Below, in pieces: positions 13,729 through 23,401 of a stretch of DNA of 40,598 bases. Below the pieces are notes generated by a model. The model had not been told where the DNA came from and did no database searches. It saw only the letters and a list, made by a program, of their open reading frames with translations. The DNA lies in the NCBI GenBank assembly GCA_030681595.1, contig JAUXSB010000010.1, positions 1-40,598 of the forward strand. The letters run 5' to 3'. How positions within the stretch are numbered: position 1 is the first letter of the stretch; each line of letters starts with the position of its first letter. The position numbers and the translations under genes were made by a program. The stretch comes from Candidatus Omnitrophota bacterium. GTDB taxonomy: Bacteria; Omnitrophota; Gorgyraeia; Ghiorseimicrobiales; Ghiorseimicrobiaceae.

Positions 13729-14817
13729 ATGAACAGAAAGAAAATATTGATTATCTTGGTGTGTATGTACGTTTTTTTTGGTAAGCCTTATGCCGGCGCA
13801 AGTAATGATAATTCAAAGCATTTACGGCTTAAGCATCCATTAACCTATAAAGAAGAAGCGGGCGTGTCTAGAGGCTATGATTCTGGCGGGGTATTAGGGG
13901 AAGAAATCCCTCACAGAAACGGTAAACGTGAAGGTATTGTTAAGCGATATTTTTCAGATGGGAAGACATTATTTTCCGAAACGCCTTACAAAAACGGCAA
14001 GAAAGAGGGCGTAGGAAAAGAGTATCGAGCAGATGGAACTATATTTAGAAAAACCATTCATAAAGACGATAGAGCAGAAAAAGATTTTATATATTATGAT
14101 AATGGGCAATTAAAAGAAGAGAATGTTTATAGCCGGCAATATGGATTGGAGCAAAAAAAGGCTTATTATGAAAAAAGCGGTAAGATAAAATATGAAGTAA
14201 GGTATGGCAGTGGCGGCAGAGTAATAGAAACAAAGAATTATGAAGATGACCCGCGTTTTTGGCCAAGAGGCGTAGTAGAATATGGAAGGGATGATTTCGG
14301 TAAGTGGCATTGCAGAAAGGACGGAGTTTATGTTAATCCGGCACATTTTTTTGGTACCGATACATTAAGTATGGAGACTCCATGTAGAAATTACGAGGTA
14401 GAGGGAATATTAAAAGAATATTATCCTGATGGCGAGAGTGTCAATAGGGAAACGCCGTATCGCAACAGCAAGCGAGAAGGGGAGGAGAAAAAATATTTTC
14501 AAAATGGAGCAGTTGAGTCGATAATAACTTATAAAAACGATCAAAGAAACGGTTTAACAAAGCAGTATAATATGGATGGCAGCTTGGTGTCTGAGACTAT
14601 GTGGCAGGATAATATACCCATGGCTGGTAAAGACTATAAAAACGGAAGATTGGATATGGAAACCATATACGAAGACGGCTATTTAAAAATGAAACGAAAA
14701 GTTTACGATGATAAAGGAAACCTGATTCGCCATGTTGGATTCGATAGCATAGAAGGGGTAGAAATATATTACGATAAAGATGGCAATGAGATTTCTCGTA
14801 AAAAATGGAACCATTAG
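13729..14817 (+). CDS. YwqK/MORN-like repeat protein, probably secreted
   Basis: N-terminal hydrophobic signal; repeated xxxYxDGxxxxETPYKNGKxEGxxKxYxxDG units. Confidence 0.75.
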   Translation: MNRKKILIILVCMYVFFGKPYAGASNDNSKHLRLKHPLTYKEEAGVSRGYDSGGVLGEEIPHRNGKREGIVKRYFSDGKTLFSETPYKNGKKEGVGKEYRADGTIFRKTIHKDDRAEKDFIYYDNGQLKEENVYSRQYGLEQKKAYYEKSGKIKYEVRYGSGGRVIETKNYEDDPRFWPRGVVEYGRDDFGKWHCRKDGVYVNPAHFFGTDTLSMETPCRNYEVEGILKEYYPDGESVNRETPYRNSKREGEEKKYFQNGAVESIITYKNDQRNGLTKQYNMDGSLVSETMWQDNIPMAGKDYKNGRLDMETIYEDGYLKMKRKVYDDKGNLIRHVGFDSIEGVEIYYDKDGNEISRKKWNH

Positions 14818-14877
14818 TGTCGTTTCTGAATAGTGCCCCGAGCGGAATATTGTTTGGGGTTTTTGGTTTAGGGAGTG

Positions 14878-15219
14878 CTAGGTGCGCGAATTAATCCATT
14901 TGCTATAAGCGTAGTCAAGAAGGGATGCGTGGGATTCGGGGAGGATGTTGATTAGCTTTACGCCGGCTTCGGATTTTCCTTCAATGTTTCTTTTCCAGAT
15001 GACTTTTGCGGCGAGCGAGATGAAGGAATCGGTATTTGGTTCTTCTATCCGCATATTAATGCGGGAATTAATATCGTAGTCAAATTTGTCGCAAATAAGC
15101 CTTAAGCCTCTCCTTGAGATATCGCGCACCTCGACAGGGAAGCTGTCGTCGTTGAGTTTTAATACCTCTGCTTTAAGGTTTATGTTAAACCTTATTGGTT
15201 CTTGTCTTCTTTCATCCAT
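14878..15219 (-). CDS. PilZ-domain protein (c-di-GMP binding family)
   Basis: MDERRQEPIRFN...VEVRDISRRGLRL...GVKLINI matches PilZ RxxxR / DxSxxG pattern; start trimmed from ORF-track 15459 to ATG at 15219. Confidence 0.75.
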   Translation of the reverse strand: MDERRQEPIRFNINLKAEVLKLNDDSFPVEVRDISRRGLRLICDKFDYDINSRINMRIEEPNTDSFISLAAKVIWKRNIEGKSEAGVKLINILPESHASLLDYAYSKWINSRT

Positions 15220-15319
15220 ACCGAAATTATACTCTCCTGTATTTCTATATTCAAGATAAAATTTGTCTGCTTTTTTAATTTTTGATGCAAAATTCCGGCT
15301 AAACGGTATAATAGAATAT

Positions 15320-15595
15320 ATGAATATCGATAATGATAGATACATGGAAAAGCAAGAAGATGAATTCGCCAAACATGAGGCAAGGTGTGTGCGGTGCGGC
15401 TCATGCTGCGGCGTAACGGATGGCAATCTTTGCGTTAAGCTCGGAAGAGACGCATGCAATAAATATTTCTGTAAGGATTATGAAAATAGGATAGGCCAGC
15501 AGGTTACTGTGTCGGGAAAACATTTTAGTTGTATACCGATAAGGGTTTTTTTGCAATTTAATCCGCCATATCCGAAGTGTGCTTATTCAAGGTAG
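15320..15595 (+). CDS. Cysteine-cluster protein (YkgJ-like)
   Basis: CVRCGSCCGV...C...C...YFCKDY cysteine pattern; ATG 15320. Confidence 0.5.
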   Translation: MNIDNDRYMEKQEDEFAKHEARCVRCGSCCGVTDGNLCVKLGRDACNKYFCKDYENRIGQQVTVSGKHFSCIPIRVFLQFNPPYPKCAYSR

Positions 15596-15600
15596 AAAAG

Positions 15601-15933
15601 GTGATTGTGCAATTTAATCTGCTTAAAGAAGAAATAAAGGTTATTTTATCGGGCGCGTTGCGTATTGATGATAGTAACTACCTTGAGGCGGTAGCTACAA
15701 AAGGCGAAATGCGCCAACTTATTAAAAGATTTGAAGCTTTTTTTGGTTTACCCGTATGGCCTTCTGCGATAGAACTGCCTATTCATGTCCGTAAGATAAT
15801 TGATAATTACGGCGGAATTATGCCTCAGCAAACATTGTATTTTCTTTGGGAAGGAAACGATGCTGTCTTCGCTATGCTTTGGCCGTGGCAAGACGGAAAT
15901 CATACTACCGTAAAAATCATTAAAACTCCCTAA
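15601..15933 (+). CDS. Hypothetical protein
   Basis: 110-aa ORF following the Cys-cluster gene; GTG 15601 more plausible than ORF-track 15577, which overlaps it. Confidence 0.5.
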   Translation: MIVQFNLLKEEIKVILSGALRIDDSNYLEAVATKGEMRQLIKRFEAFFGLPVWPSAIELPIHVRKIIDNYGGIMPQQTLYFLWEGNDAVFAMLWPWQDGNHTTVKIIKTP

Positions 15934-16027
15934 TTTTCTGTTCCCTACCTTTTAAATTTATGCTAATATATTTGGGCTAAATATATAGTTTCATCATAAC
16001 CGCAACTTTTAAACGAAAGGGTGAGGT

Positions 16028-16978
16028 ATGTTTAGAGAAAAAATTAAGGTATTGGATTGTACAATTCGAGACGGCGGTTTAATCAATAACCACGATTTTG
16101 ACCTGTCGTTTGTGCGCGAGGTATATAAGGCGCTATCGCAGGCAGGCGTGGATTATATGGAAATCGGCTATAAAAATTCCAAGCGGCTGTTTTCTAGCAA
16201 AGAATACGGAAAGTGGAAATTCTGCGACGACGAGGATATAAAACGGGTTATTGACGGCATAGACTCAAAAACTAAAATATCCGTAATGGTAGATGTGGAT
16301 AGAGTAGATATGGAAGATATCCCTGAGCGCAAGAACAGCCCGGTAAGCATGGTCAGAGTCGCCTCCTATGTTAAGGACATCGATAAGGCGATACATCTCG
16401 CGAACCATTTTGCCGATAAGGGCTATGAGACTACGGTAAATATTATGGCCATATCGCGCGCCTTGGATAACGAGTTGAACGAAGCATTGGAGCAGCTGGA
16501 GAAGGAAAGTAAGGCGGATGTAATATATATCGTTGATAGTTTTGGCGCGTTATACCAAGAGACAACAGAATTTTTGATTAAGAAAGCAAAAAATATTATC
16601 AAGACTAAGGAAATAGGCATACACGCGCATAATAATCAGCAGTTGGCTTTTGGCAATACCATAGAGGCGATAATACACAATGCCAATTATATTGACGCGA
16701 CTGTTTATGGCTTAGGCAGGGCCGCTGGGAATTGCCCGCTAGAGTTAGTTCTTGGATTTTTGAAGAACCCGAAATTTGATATCCGGCCGGTGTTGGACCT
16801 CATTTCTAAAGAGTTTATACCGTTGCGTGAAAAAATGGAGTGGGGGTATATTATACCTTACGCAATAACCGGAATTTTAGATGAACATCCCCGCTCAGCA
16901 ATGGCGTTACGCGAGAGCGACAAAAAAGAAAATTACCGCGAGTTTTACGAGAGCCTAGTCAGTGATATTGAAAAATAA
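16028..16978 (+). CDS. HMGL-like (DRE-TIM metallolyase family) aldolase
   Basis: VLDCTIRDGGLINN metal/catalytic motif; IGIHAHNNQQLAFGN; ATVYGLGRAAGNCPLE. Confidence 0.8.
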   Translation: MFREKIKVLDCTIRDGGLINNHDFDLSFVREVYKALSQAGVDYMEIGYKNSKRLFSSKEYGKWKFCDDEDIKRVIDGIDSKTKISVMVDVDRVDMEDIPERKNSPVSMVRVASYVKDIDKAIHLANHFADKGYETTVNIMAISRALDNELNEALEQLEKESKADVIYIVDSFGALYQETTEFLIKKAKNIIKTKEIGIHAHNNQQLAFGNTIEAIIHNANYIDATVYGLGRAAGNCPLELVLGFLKNPKFDIRPVLDLISKEFIPLREKMEWGYIIPYAITGILDEHPRSAMALRESDKKENYREFYESLVSDIEK

Positions 16979-16981
16979 TTT

Positions 16982-17602
16982 ATGGATATAAAAAGGTTTA
17001 AGAAAAAACCATTAATGGGGATTTTAAGAGGAATAGAATCAGGCAGTTTGGGGCCGTTGATAGAAACTATTTTGTTGAGCGGGCTTGAGACTATAGAGAT
17101 AACCATGAACACAAAAAATGCGCCGCAATTAATTCGCCAGGCGCAAAAATTATCCCGCGGTAAACTGATGATTGGCGCCGGCACCGTGCTTAGTATGGAT
17201 AATTTGATAACGGCTTTGGATTATGGCGCAACCTTTATTGTTATGCCCGTCTTTGTTAAGGAGGTAATCGGGTATTGCCTGAAAAAGAGAATACCGGTTT
17301 TTCCCGGAGCGCTTAGCCCTCAGGAAATATATAATGCCTGGAACGAGGGCGTAACCATGGTTAAAGTTTTTCCGGCTAAAGTTTTCGGGCCGGATTATTT
17401 TAACGAACTAAAAGGCCCTTTCAATGATATTGAGCTTTTGGCATGCGGCGGCGTGACACCGGAAAATTTAAAAGAATACTTTGCAAGCGGTGCAAGCGCA
17501 GTTGCTTTTGGTAGTAATGTCTTTAAAAAAGCGTGGCTTGAGGCGGGAAGTTTTGAGAGTATTGGCCAGGAAATAAAGAAGTATTTAACTTTTTTTAAAT
17601 GA
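16982..17602 (+). CDS. eda: KDPG/KHG aldolase family protein
   Basis: LETIEITMNTKNA, MIGAGTVLS, VKVFPAKVFGPDYFNELKGPFNDIELLACGGVTPENL. Confidence 0.88.
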   Translation: MDIKRFKKKPLMGILRGIESGSLGPLIETILLSGLETIEITMNTKNAPQLIRQAQKLSRGKLMIGAGTVLSMDNLITALDYGATFIVMPVFVKEVIGYCLKKRIPVFPGALSPQEIYNAWNEGVTMVKVFPAKVFGPDYFNELKGPFNDIELLACGGVTPENLKEYFASGASAVAFGSNVFKKAWLEAGSFESIGQEIKKYLTFFK

Positions 17603-17603
17603 G

Positions 17604-18062
17604 GTGGTTGGCGTGAAAATAAAGAGAAGAACAGCAATAGATCTATCGATACACTTTATTTCTACGGGTTTATTTGCGGCAATAATTTATAAAATAAGCG
17701 CTAACTTTATTTACGTTGGTATCTTTATGGTAGGTGGGATTTTGATAGATCTGGATCATTTTATCGACCATTTTATTCACTTTAAAAATCGATTTAGGTT
17801 AAGCGATTTTTTAGGCAGTACCTATCTTAAGTCAGGCAAGGTTTATCTGTTCCTGCATTCTTGGGAGCTTAATCTTGTTATTCTTTTGGCCGCCTTAGTT
17901 ATTAAATCTTACGGTTTATTTATACTTTTTCTAAGCTTATCTATTCATCTATGCATAGATAATATTCAGAGGAGAAACCGTTTAACCTATTTTCTTATTT
18001 ATAGATACTATAAAGAATTTGACCGGGATATTCTCCTGCCGGAATTGAAAGGCGAATTTTAA
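17604..18062 (+). CDS. Hypothetical membrane protein
   Basis: Several hydrophobic segments; start overlaps end of eda region, stop overlaps next ATG. Confidence 0.6.
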   Translation: MVGVKIKRRTAIDLSIHFISTGLFAAIIYKISANFIYVGIFMVGGILIDLDHFIDHFIHFKNRFRLSDFLGSTYLKSGKVYLFLHSWELNLVILLAALVIKSYGLFILFLSLSIHLCIDNIQRRNRLTYFLIYRYYKEFDRDILLPELKGEF

Positions 18063-18532
18063 TGCTAAAAATAACCGGTGATTTTATCGGCAAGGTAAAA
18101 TCCGGGCTAGATTTATCAAAAAGGGGCAGGGCGAATTATAATATCCACAAAGATTATAATGATCCGGTCCAGCGCCTTTTTAATATCGCAAACAAAGCTA
18201 CCTATGTCCGGCCGCATAAACACGAAAATCCCGATAAATTAGAGATATTTGTTATTTTAAAAGGCAGGATTTTACTCGTAGAATTCGACGATAGCGGGAA
18301 CGTTACGGATTATGTCGTGTTAGATAAAGAAAAGGGAAACTTTGCGGTTGAGATTCCCCCTAGGGTTTGGCATTCATTTATATGCTTAGAAGACGGCTCC
18401 TGCCTTTATGAAATAAAACAAGGGCCTTATATTCTCAAGACGGATAAAAATTTTGCTCCTTGGGCGCCGGAAGAATTTAGTGGTGAAGCGCGATTGTATA
18501 ACAAAAAGATCCTTTTACAGTTAAGCCTATAA
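18062..18532 (+). CDS. WbuC-family cupin
   Basis: R..YN.H....DPVQRLFNI...TYVRPHKHENPDKLEIFVILKGR...EIPPRVWHSF resembles WbuC cupins. Confidence 0.75.
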   Translation: MLKITGDFIGKVKSGLDLSKRGRANYNIHKDYNDPVQRLFNIANKATYVRPHKHENPDKLEIFVILKGRILLVEFDDSGNVTDYVVLDKEKGNFAVEIPPRVWHSFICLEDGSCLYEIKQGPYILKTDKNFAPWAPEEFSGEARLYNKKILLQLSL

Positions 18533-18545
18533 GCGGAGGTAGAAA

Positions 18546-19124
18546 ATGGCTAAATCAATAAAGGGGACGCGTACGGAGAAAAATTTACTGGCTGCTTTTG
18601 CCGGTGAATCACAGGCAAGGAATAGGTACACCTATTTTGCAAGTAAAGCCAGGAAGGAAGGCTTTGAACAGATCGCGAATATTTTTAGCGAAACCGCCGA
18701 GAACGAAAAAGAACATGCCAAATTATTTTTTAAGTATCTAGAAGGAGGGGACGTAGAGATTACCGCTTCATATCCGGCCGGAATGATAAAAGATGCCAAG
18801 TGTAACCTTGAGGCGGCTGCAGCCGGTGAAAATTTAGAGTGGACTATGCTTTACGCGGATTTTTCTAAAGTTGCCAAAGACGAGGGTTTTGCCGAAATCG
18901 CGCGGACTTTTGAGCAGGTGGCAAAGGTAGAAGAATTTCATGAATCAAGATATCGAAAGCTGATTAATAATATCGTAAATAATGAGGTATTTAGGAAAAA
19001 GACGCCTGTGAAGTGGCATTGCATAAACTGCGGCTATGTCGTTGAGGGGACAGACGCACCGAAAGAATGCCCTGTCTGTAAGCATCCGCAAGGCTTTTAT
19101 GAGGTTTTAGCGGAAAATATTTAA
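18546..19124 (+). CDS. Rubrerythrin
   Basis: GTRTEKNLLAAFAGESQARNRYTYFA; EHAKLFFKYLE; rubredoxin-like C-terminus CINCGYVVEGTDAPKECPVCKHPQ. Confidence 0.95.
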   Translation: MAKSIKGTRTEKNLLAAFAGESQARNRYTYFASKARKEGFEQIANIFSETAENEKEHAKLFFKYLEGGDVEITASYPAGMIKDAKCNLEAAAAGENLEWTMLYADFSKVAKDEGFAEIARTFEQVAKVEEFHESRYRKLINNIVNNEVFRKKTPVKWHCINCGYVVEGTDAPKECPVCKHPQGFYEVLAENI

Positions 19125-19222
19125 TTTCCTTGCCAGTCGTTGAGAGGGGAATTCTATGCAGTTTACGTTAACCCAAGGCTTGTCATCCGTTATTATCATG
19201 AGCTAAAACGACGGTAATCTGT

Positions 19223-19251
19223 TTGACAGCAGCGGAGTTATATAATATAAT
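19223..19251 (+). promoter_or_regulatory. Candidate sigma70 promoter for recA
   Basis: TTGACA (19223-19228) - 17 bp - TATAAT (19246-19251). Confidence 0.75.
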
Positions 19252-19295
19252 AAAAGCTTCAAAAGTATTTAAAATATTTTAAATAAGGAGGCAGA

Positions 19296-20324
19296 ATGAG
19301 CCAGGAGATTAAGAAAAAGGATGATGCAGTTAAGGTAGATAACAATCGCCAGAAAGCGCTGGAGCTTGCTTTAGCCCAGATTGAGAAGCAGTTTGGCAAA
19401 GGTTCAATTATGACCTTAAGCAGTACAGCTAAGATGGATATTCCGGTTATACCGACGGGTGCTCTTTCTCTGGATATGGCCTTGGGGGTGGGTGGGATTC
19501 CCCGCGGAAGAGTAATTGAAATTTTCGGCCCAGAGGCTTCGGGTAAGACCACGCTTACTTTAAGCACAATTTCTCAGGCTCAGAAACAAGGCGGGACCGC
19601 GGCATTTATTGATGCCGAGCACGCCTTTGATTCTACCTATGCGAAAAAAATAGGGGTGAAGCTGGATGACCTTTTAATCTCTCAGCCGGACACAGGAGAA
19701 CAGGCGTTGGAGATTACGGAGACTTTAGTCAGGTCTAACGCCGTAGATTTAATCGTAATTGATTCGGTGGCGGCACTTACTCCTCGCGCCGAGATTGAAG
19801 GCGAAATGGGCGATTCGCACATGGGGTTGCATGCGCGGCTTATGTCGCAGGCGTTAAGAAAACTTACCGGCGCAATAAGCAAATCCAAGACCTGCGTAAT
19901 ATTTATTAACCAGATACGCGAAAAAATCGGTGTTGTGTTTGGCAACCCCGAAACCACTACTGGAGGAAGGGCGCTAAAGTTTTATTCTTCCGTGCGTATT
20001 GATGTGCGCAGGATTGCCTCTATTAAAGAAGGCGAGACCGTCATCGGCGGAAGGGTAAGGGCGCGAATAGTGAAGAATAAAGTTGCTCCGCCTTTTCGTG
20101 AGGCAGAGTTTGAGATTTTGCACGATGAAGGGATTTCCCGTTCCGGCAACATTTTGGATATCGCGGTAGAAAAAAATATCATAGAAAAAAGCGGCGCCTG
20201 GTTTACTTATAAAACAGAGAAAATAGGGCAAGGACGAGAAGCGGCGCGAGCTTATTTAAAAGAGCACGCTAAAGCTTTGGATGATATTGAGAAGGAGATA
20301 AGGAAAAATCAGTCAATCGCATAG
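19296..20324 (+). CDS. recA: Recombinase RecA
   Basis: GPEASGKTT Walker A; full-length 342 aa with [44 protein letters not shown]. Confidence 0.98.
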   Translation: MSQEIKKKDDAVKVDNNRQKALELALAQIEKQFGKGSIMTLSSTAKMDIPVIPTGALSLDMALGVGGIPRGRVIEIFGPEASGKTTLTLSTISQAQKQGGTAAFIDAEHAFDSTYAKKIGVKLDDLLISQPDTGEQALEITETLVRSNAVDLIVIDSVAALTPRAEIEGEMGDSHMGLHARLMSQALRKLTGAISKSKTCVIFINQIREKIGVVFGNPETTTGGRALKFYSSVRIDVRRIASIKEGETVIGGRVRARIVKNKVAPPFREAEFEILHDEGISRSGNILDIAVEKNIIEKSGAWFTYKTEKIGQGREAARAYLKEHAKALDDIEKEIRKNQSIA

Positions 20325-20342
20325 AGAGGCCATATTAAGATA

Positions 20343-20813
20343 ATGCCGGAAAATAAAGAATTAAACCGAGCGTACAATTACGCATCGCGTCTTTTAAAAA
20401 TCAGGCCACGCTCAGAGAACGAAATAAGATTTAGGTTAAGTCAAAAAAAATACAGCCAAGATGTAGCCGAGGCGCTGATTAAGTCGCTTAAAGATTCAGG
20501 ATATGTTGATGATTTTAATTTTGCCGTAAGCTGGGTAAGGGAAAGGATAGCCAAGCCGTTAGGTATAAGGCGACTTGAGTTTGAGTTAAGAGAAAAAGGC
20601 GTAGCTAAAGAGATAATAGGGACGGTCATTGCGCAGGCAAAAAAAGATTATCCCGAGCGTAAGATAATCGACGGATTAATAGAAGAGAAGTTTGCTAAAT
20701 TTTTAAATAATCCAATAGATGAAAAAGTGCGGCGTAAAATTCAGGGGTTTTTGCTGCGTCGGGGTTTTAGCCCGGATAAGGTGATAGAAGCGATAGAAAA
20801 ATTAGTAGCATAA
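20343..20813 (+). CDS. recX: Regulatory protein RecX
   Basis: RxRSENEIRFRLSQK...GYVDDFNFAVSWVRERI...GIRRLEFELREKGV; follows recA. Confidence 0.88.
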   Translation: MPENKELNRAYNYASRLLKIRPRSENEIRFRLSQKKYSQDVAEALIKSLKDSGYVDDFNFAVSWVRERIAKPLGIRRLEFELREKGVAKEIIGTVIAQAKKDYPERKIIDGLIEEKFAKFLNNPIDEKVRRKIQGFLLRRGFSPDKVIEAIEKLVA

Positions 20814-20821
20814 ATTTATAG

Positions 20822-23401
20822 ATGACAACAAACGAATTACGTCATAAATATTTAGAGTTTTTTGAGCTAAAAGGCCACAAAATAGTCCCTTCGGACCTGC
20901 TTGTTCCGGCAGATGACCCGACAGTTCTTTTTACTTCAGCCGGGATGAACCAGTTTAAGAAGCAATTCTTAGGTCAAATTACTGATTTTCGTAGGGCTTC
21001 CACCTGCCAGAAATGCCTCAGGACAGACGATCTGGATAAGGTAGGCAAGACCGCCTCCCATCATACTTTCTTTGAAATGCTGGGAAATTTTTCCTTTGGA
21101 GATTATTTTAAAAAAGAGGCGATTAGCTGGGCATGGGAATTTATGACTGTAGCCCTTAAAGTACCCGAAGATAAACTTTTGGTTTCAGTGTATAAAGATG
21201 ACGCTGAAGCGTATAAAATCTGGAAAGACATAGTAAAAATTCCTGAAGCAAAAATTGTAAAATTAGGCGATCATGATAATTTCTGGCCGGCGGACGCGAT
21301 TATCGAGGGGCCCAACGGGCCGTGCGGGCCGTGTTCGGAGATTTTTTACGACTGGGGAAAAGACGCTGGGTGTGGTAAGCCGGACTGTTCGCCCGTATGT
21401 AGTTGTGGAAGGTTTGTCGAGGTATGGAATTTAGTTTTTACGCAGTTTAACCGTAAAGGACAAATTGGCGTAAGGGGTGATTTAGAGCCTCTGCCGAATA
21501 AGAATATTGATACCGGCATGGGCCTTGAGCGGATGGCCTCGGTTTTGCAGGGCGTAAAAACTAATTTTGAAATTGACATTTTTGAACCGATAATAAAAGA
21601 GATAGTATCGGGCATCAAATATCAAACATCAAGCAGGGGAGCGGTTAACGCGGTAGCAGACCATGTCCGTGCCGTTACCTTTGCTATTTCAGACGGTGTT
21701 ATGCCGTCTAACGAGGATAGGGGTTATGTTATAAGAAAGCTTATCCGCTTGGCTTATTTACGCGGGAAATCCTTAGGGCATAAAAAACCGTTTATTTATA
21801 AGATCGTACCTTTAGTGGCCGAAGTAATGAAAGAGCCGTATCCTGAATTGACTTCGCATCGTGAAAATATCTCATTGATTATTAAGGCGGAAGAAGAAAG
21901 ATTTTGTGAAACGCTTTCCGAGGGTGAGAGGATTATTGCCGATAGAAAAGAGCTGTCCGCAAAAGATGCTTTTATGCTTTATGATACGCACGGCTATCCT
22001 TTGGAGCTATTAAGAGAAAAAGGGGTCAAGTTTAACGAAAAAGAAGTAAACGTTATGCTGGAAGAGCAGCGCGCTCAATCCAAGAAATCCAGCCTTTTAT
22101 CCGGAGATGTTTTTGGAGTAGCTGCTTCAAGCACGGATTTTAAAACCGAATTTTTAGGGCATAAGCAGGAAAGTTCTCAAGCGCTGGTCCTTGCCGTGCG
22201 CCAAGATAAAGAAGGTACCGCGATAATTTTAGATAAGACGCCGTTTTATGCAGAATGCGGCGGGCAAATCGGCGACAAGGGCAAGATAGAATCCGGGTCC
22301 GCTTACGCCGAAGTTCTTGATACAAAAAAAATAAACGATACAACCGTGCATCTTGTCAAAATCATAAAGGGAGAATTTAAAACAGGCGATGAAGTGAGGG
22401 CAGGAATAGATAAAGAAAGGCGTTTAGATATCGCACGAAATCACACCGCTACTCATTTACTTCAGGCGGCATTACGTAAGGTTTTGGGCGAACACGTCCG
22501 TCAGCAGGGTTCGCTTGTTTCGGACGAATATTTGAGGTTTGATTTTACTCATTTTAAGGCGCTGACTAAAGAAGAACTTTTACGCGTTGAAGAACTGGCC
22601 AATGAATATATCCGTAATAATGATAGTGTATGCAAAGAAGAATTGGGCCTCGATGCGGCAAAGAAATCCGGGGCGCTAGCTTTTTTTACGGAAAAATATA
22701 GCGATAAAGTGAGAGTTATCTCGGTAGCCGATTATTCAAAAGAATTCTGCGGCGGCACCCATCTAGATAGCACCGGCCAGATTGGGCTTTTTAGGGTTGT
22801 TTCGGAAAGTTCCATTGCCTCAGGGATACGCCGTATTGAGGCCATTACAGGCAGGACAGCTTACAAAAAAATGCAGGAAGATGTGGCATTGATTAGGGAT
22901 TTAAGTGAAATGCTTAAGGCTCAGCCAGAAAACTTAAAGGGCGAAGTGGAAAATATATTGGAACAGAATAAAGAATTGAAAAAGCAAATATCTGATTATA
23001 AAATATCTGATTTTGAAAATACAATTCCAGAATTACTGAAGAAAAGTATAATTATCAAAAACAATATTAATTTAATAGTTCTTCATCTTGAATTTAATAA
23101 TATGCAATTTTTGCGGCAGGCAGCCGATAAATTGAAGGATAAGATAAAGGGTTCGTATGTTGTTTTCCTTTTTTATAGGGATTTGTCTACAGGAGATTAT
23201 ATTTTTACATTCTCGATATCCGCTGATTTAAAAGATAAAGGGTATGATGCAAGACAACTTATTTCGAGATTTGGTCTTAAGGGCGGCGGTAGGCCGGATT
23301 TAGTTCAAGGCGGCATGAAAGGGAGAGATTGGCATAGCGGGCAAGAGGAATTATGGCAGAATCAAGAAACAATTAAAACATATTTAAAGAATAATTTATG
23401 A
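20822..23401 (+). CDS. alaS: Alanyl-tRNA synthetase
   Basis: LRHKYLEFFELKGH, TSAGMNQFK, HNFWPADAIIEGPNGPCGPCSEI, RNHTATHLLQAALRKVLG; 859 aa. Confidence 0.97.
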   Translation: MTTNELRHKYLEFFELKGHKIVPSDLLVPADDPTVLFTSAGMNQFKKQFLGQITDFRRASTCQKCLRTDDLDKVGKTASHHTFFEMLGNFSFGDYFKKEAISWAWEFMTVALKVPEDKLLVSVYKDDAEAYKIWKDIVKIPEAKIVKLGDHDNFWPADAIIEGPNGPCGPCSEIFYDWGKDAGCGKPDCSPVCSCGRFVEVWNLVFTQFNRKGQIGVRGDLEPLPNKNIDTGMGLERMASVLQGVKTNFEIDIFEPIIKEIVSGIKYQTSSRGAVNAVADHVRAVTFAISDGVMPSNEDRGYVIRKLIRLAYLRGKSLGHKKPFIYKIVPLVAEVMKEPYPELTSHRENISLIIKAEEERFCETLSEGERIIADRKELSAKDAFMLYDTHGYPLELLREKGVKFNEKEVNVMLEEQRAQSKKSSLLSGDVFGVAASSTDFKTEFLGHKQESSQALVLAVRQDKEGTAIILDKTPFYAECGGQIGDKGKIESGSAYAEVLDTKKINDTTVHLVKIIKGEFKTGDEVRAGIDKERRLDIARNHTATHLLQAALRKVLGEHVRQQGSLVSDEYLRFDFTHFKALTKEELLRVEELANEYIRNNDSVCKEELGLDAAKKSGALAFFTEKYSDKVRVISVADYSKEFCGGTHLDSTGQIGLFRVVSESSIASGIRRIEAITGRTAYKKMQEDVALIRDLSEMLKAQPENLKGEVENILEQNKELKKQISDYKISDFENTIPELLKKSIIIKNNINLIVLHLEFNNMQFLRQAADKLKDKIKGSYVVFLFYRDLSTGDYIFTFSISADLKDKGYDARQLISRFGLKGGGRPDLVQGGMKGRDWHSGQEELWQNQETIKTYLKNNL

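Noticed and set aside
13729-14817. YwqK-like protein as half of a toxin-antitoxin module
   Set aside because: No adjacent toxin candidate; the protein looks exported.
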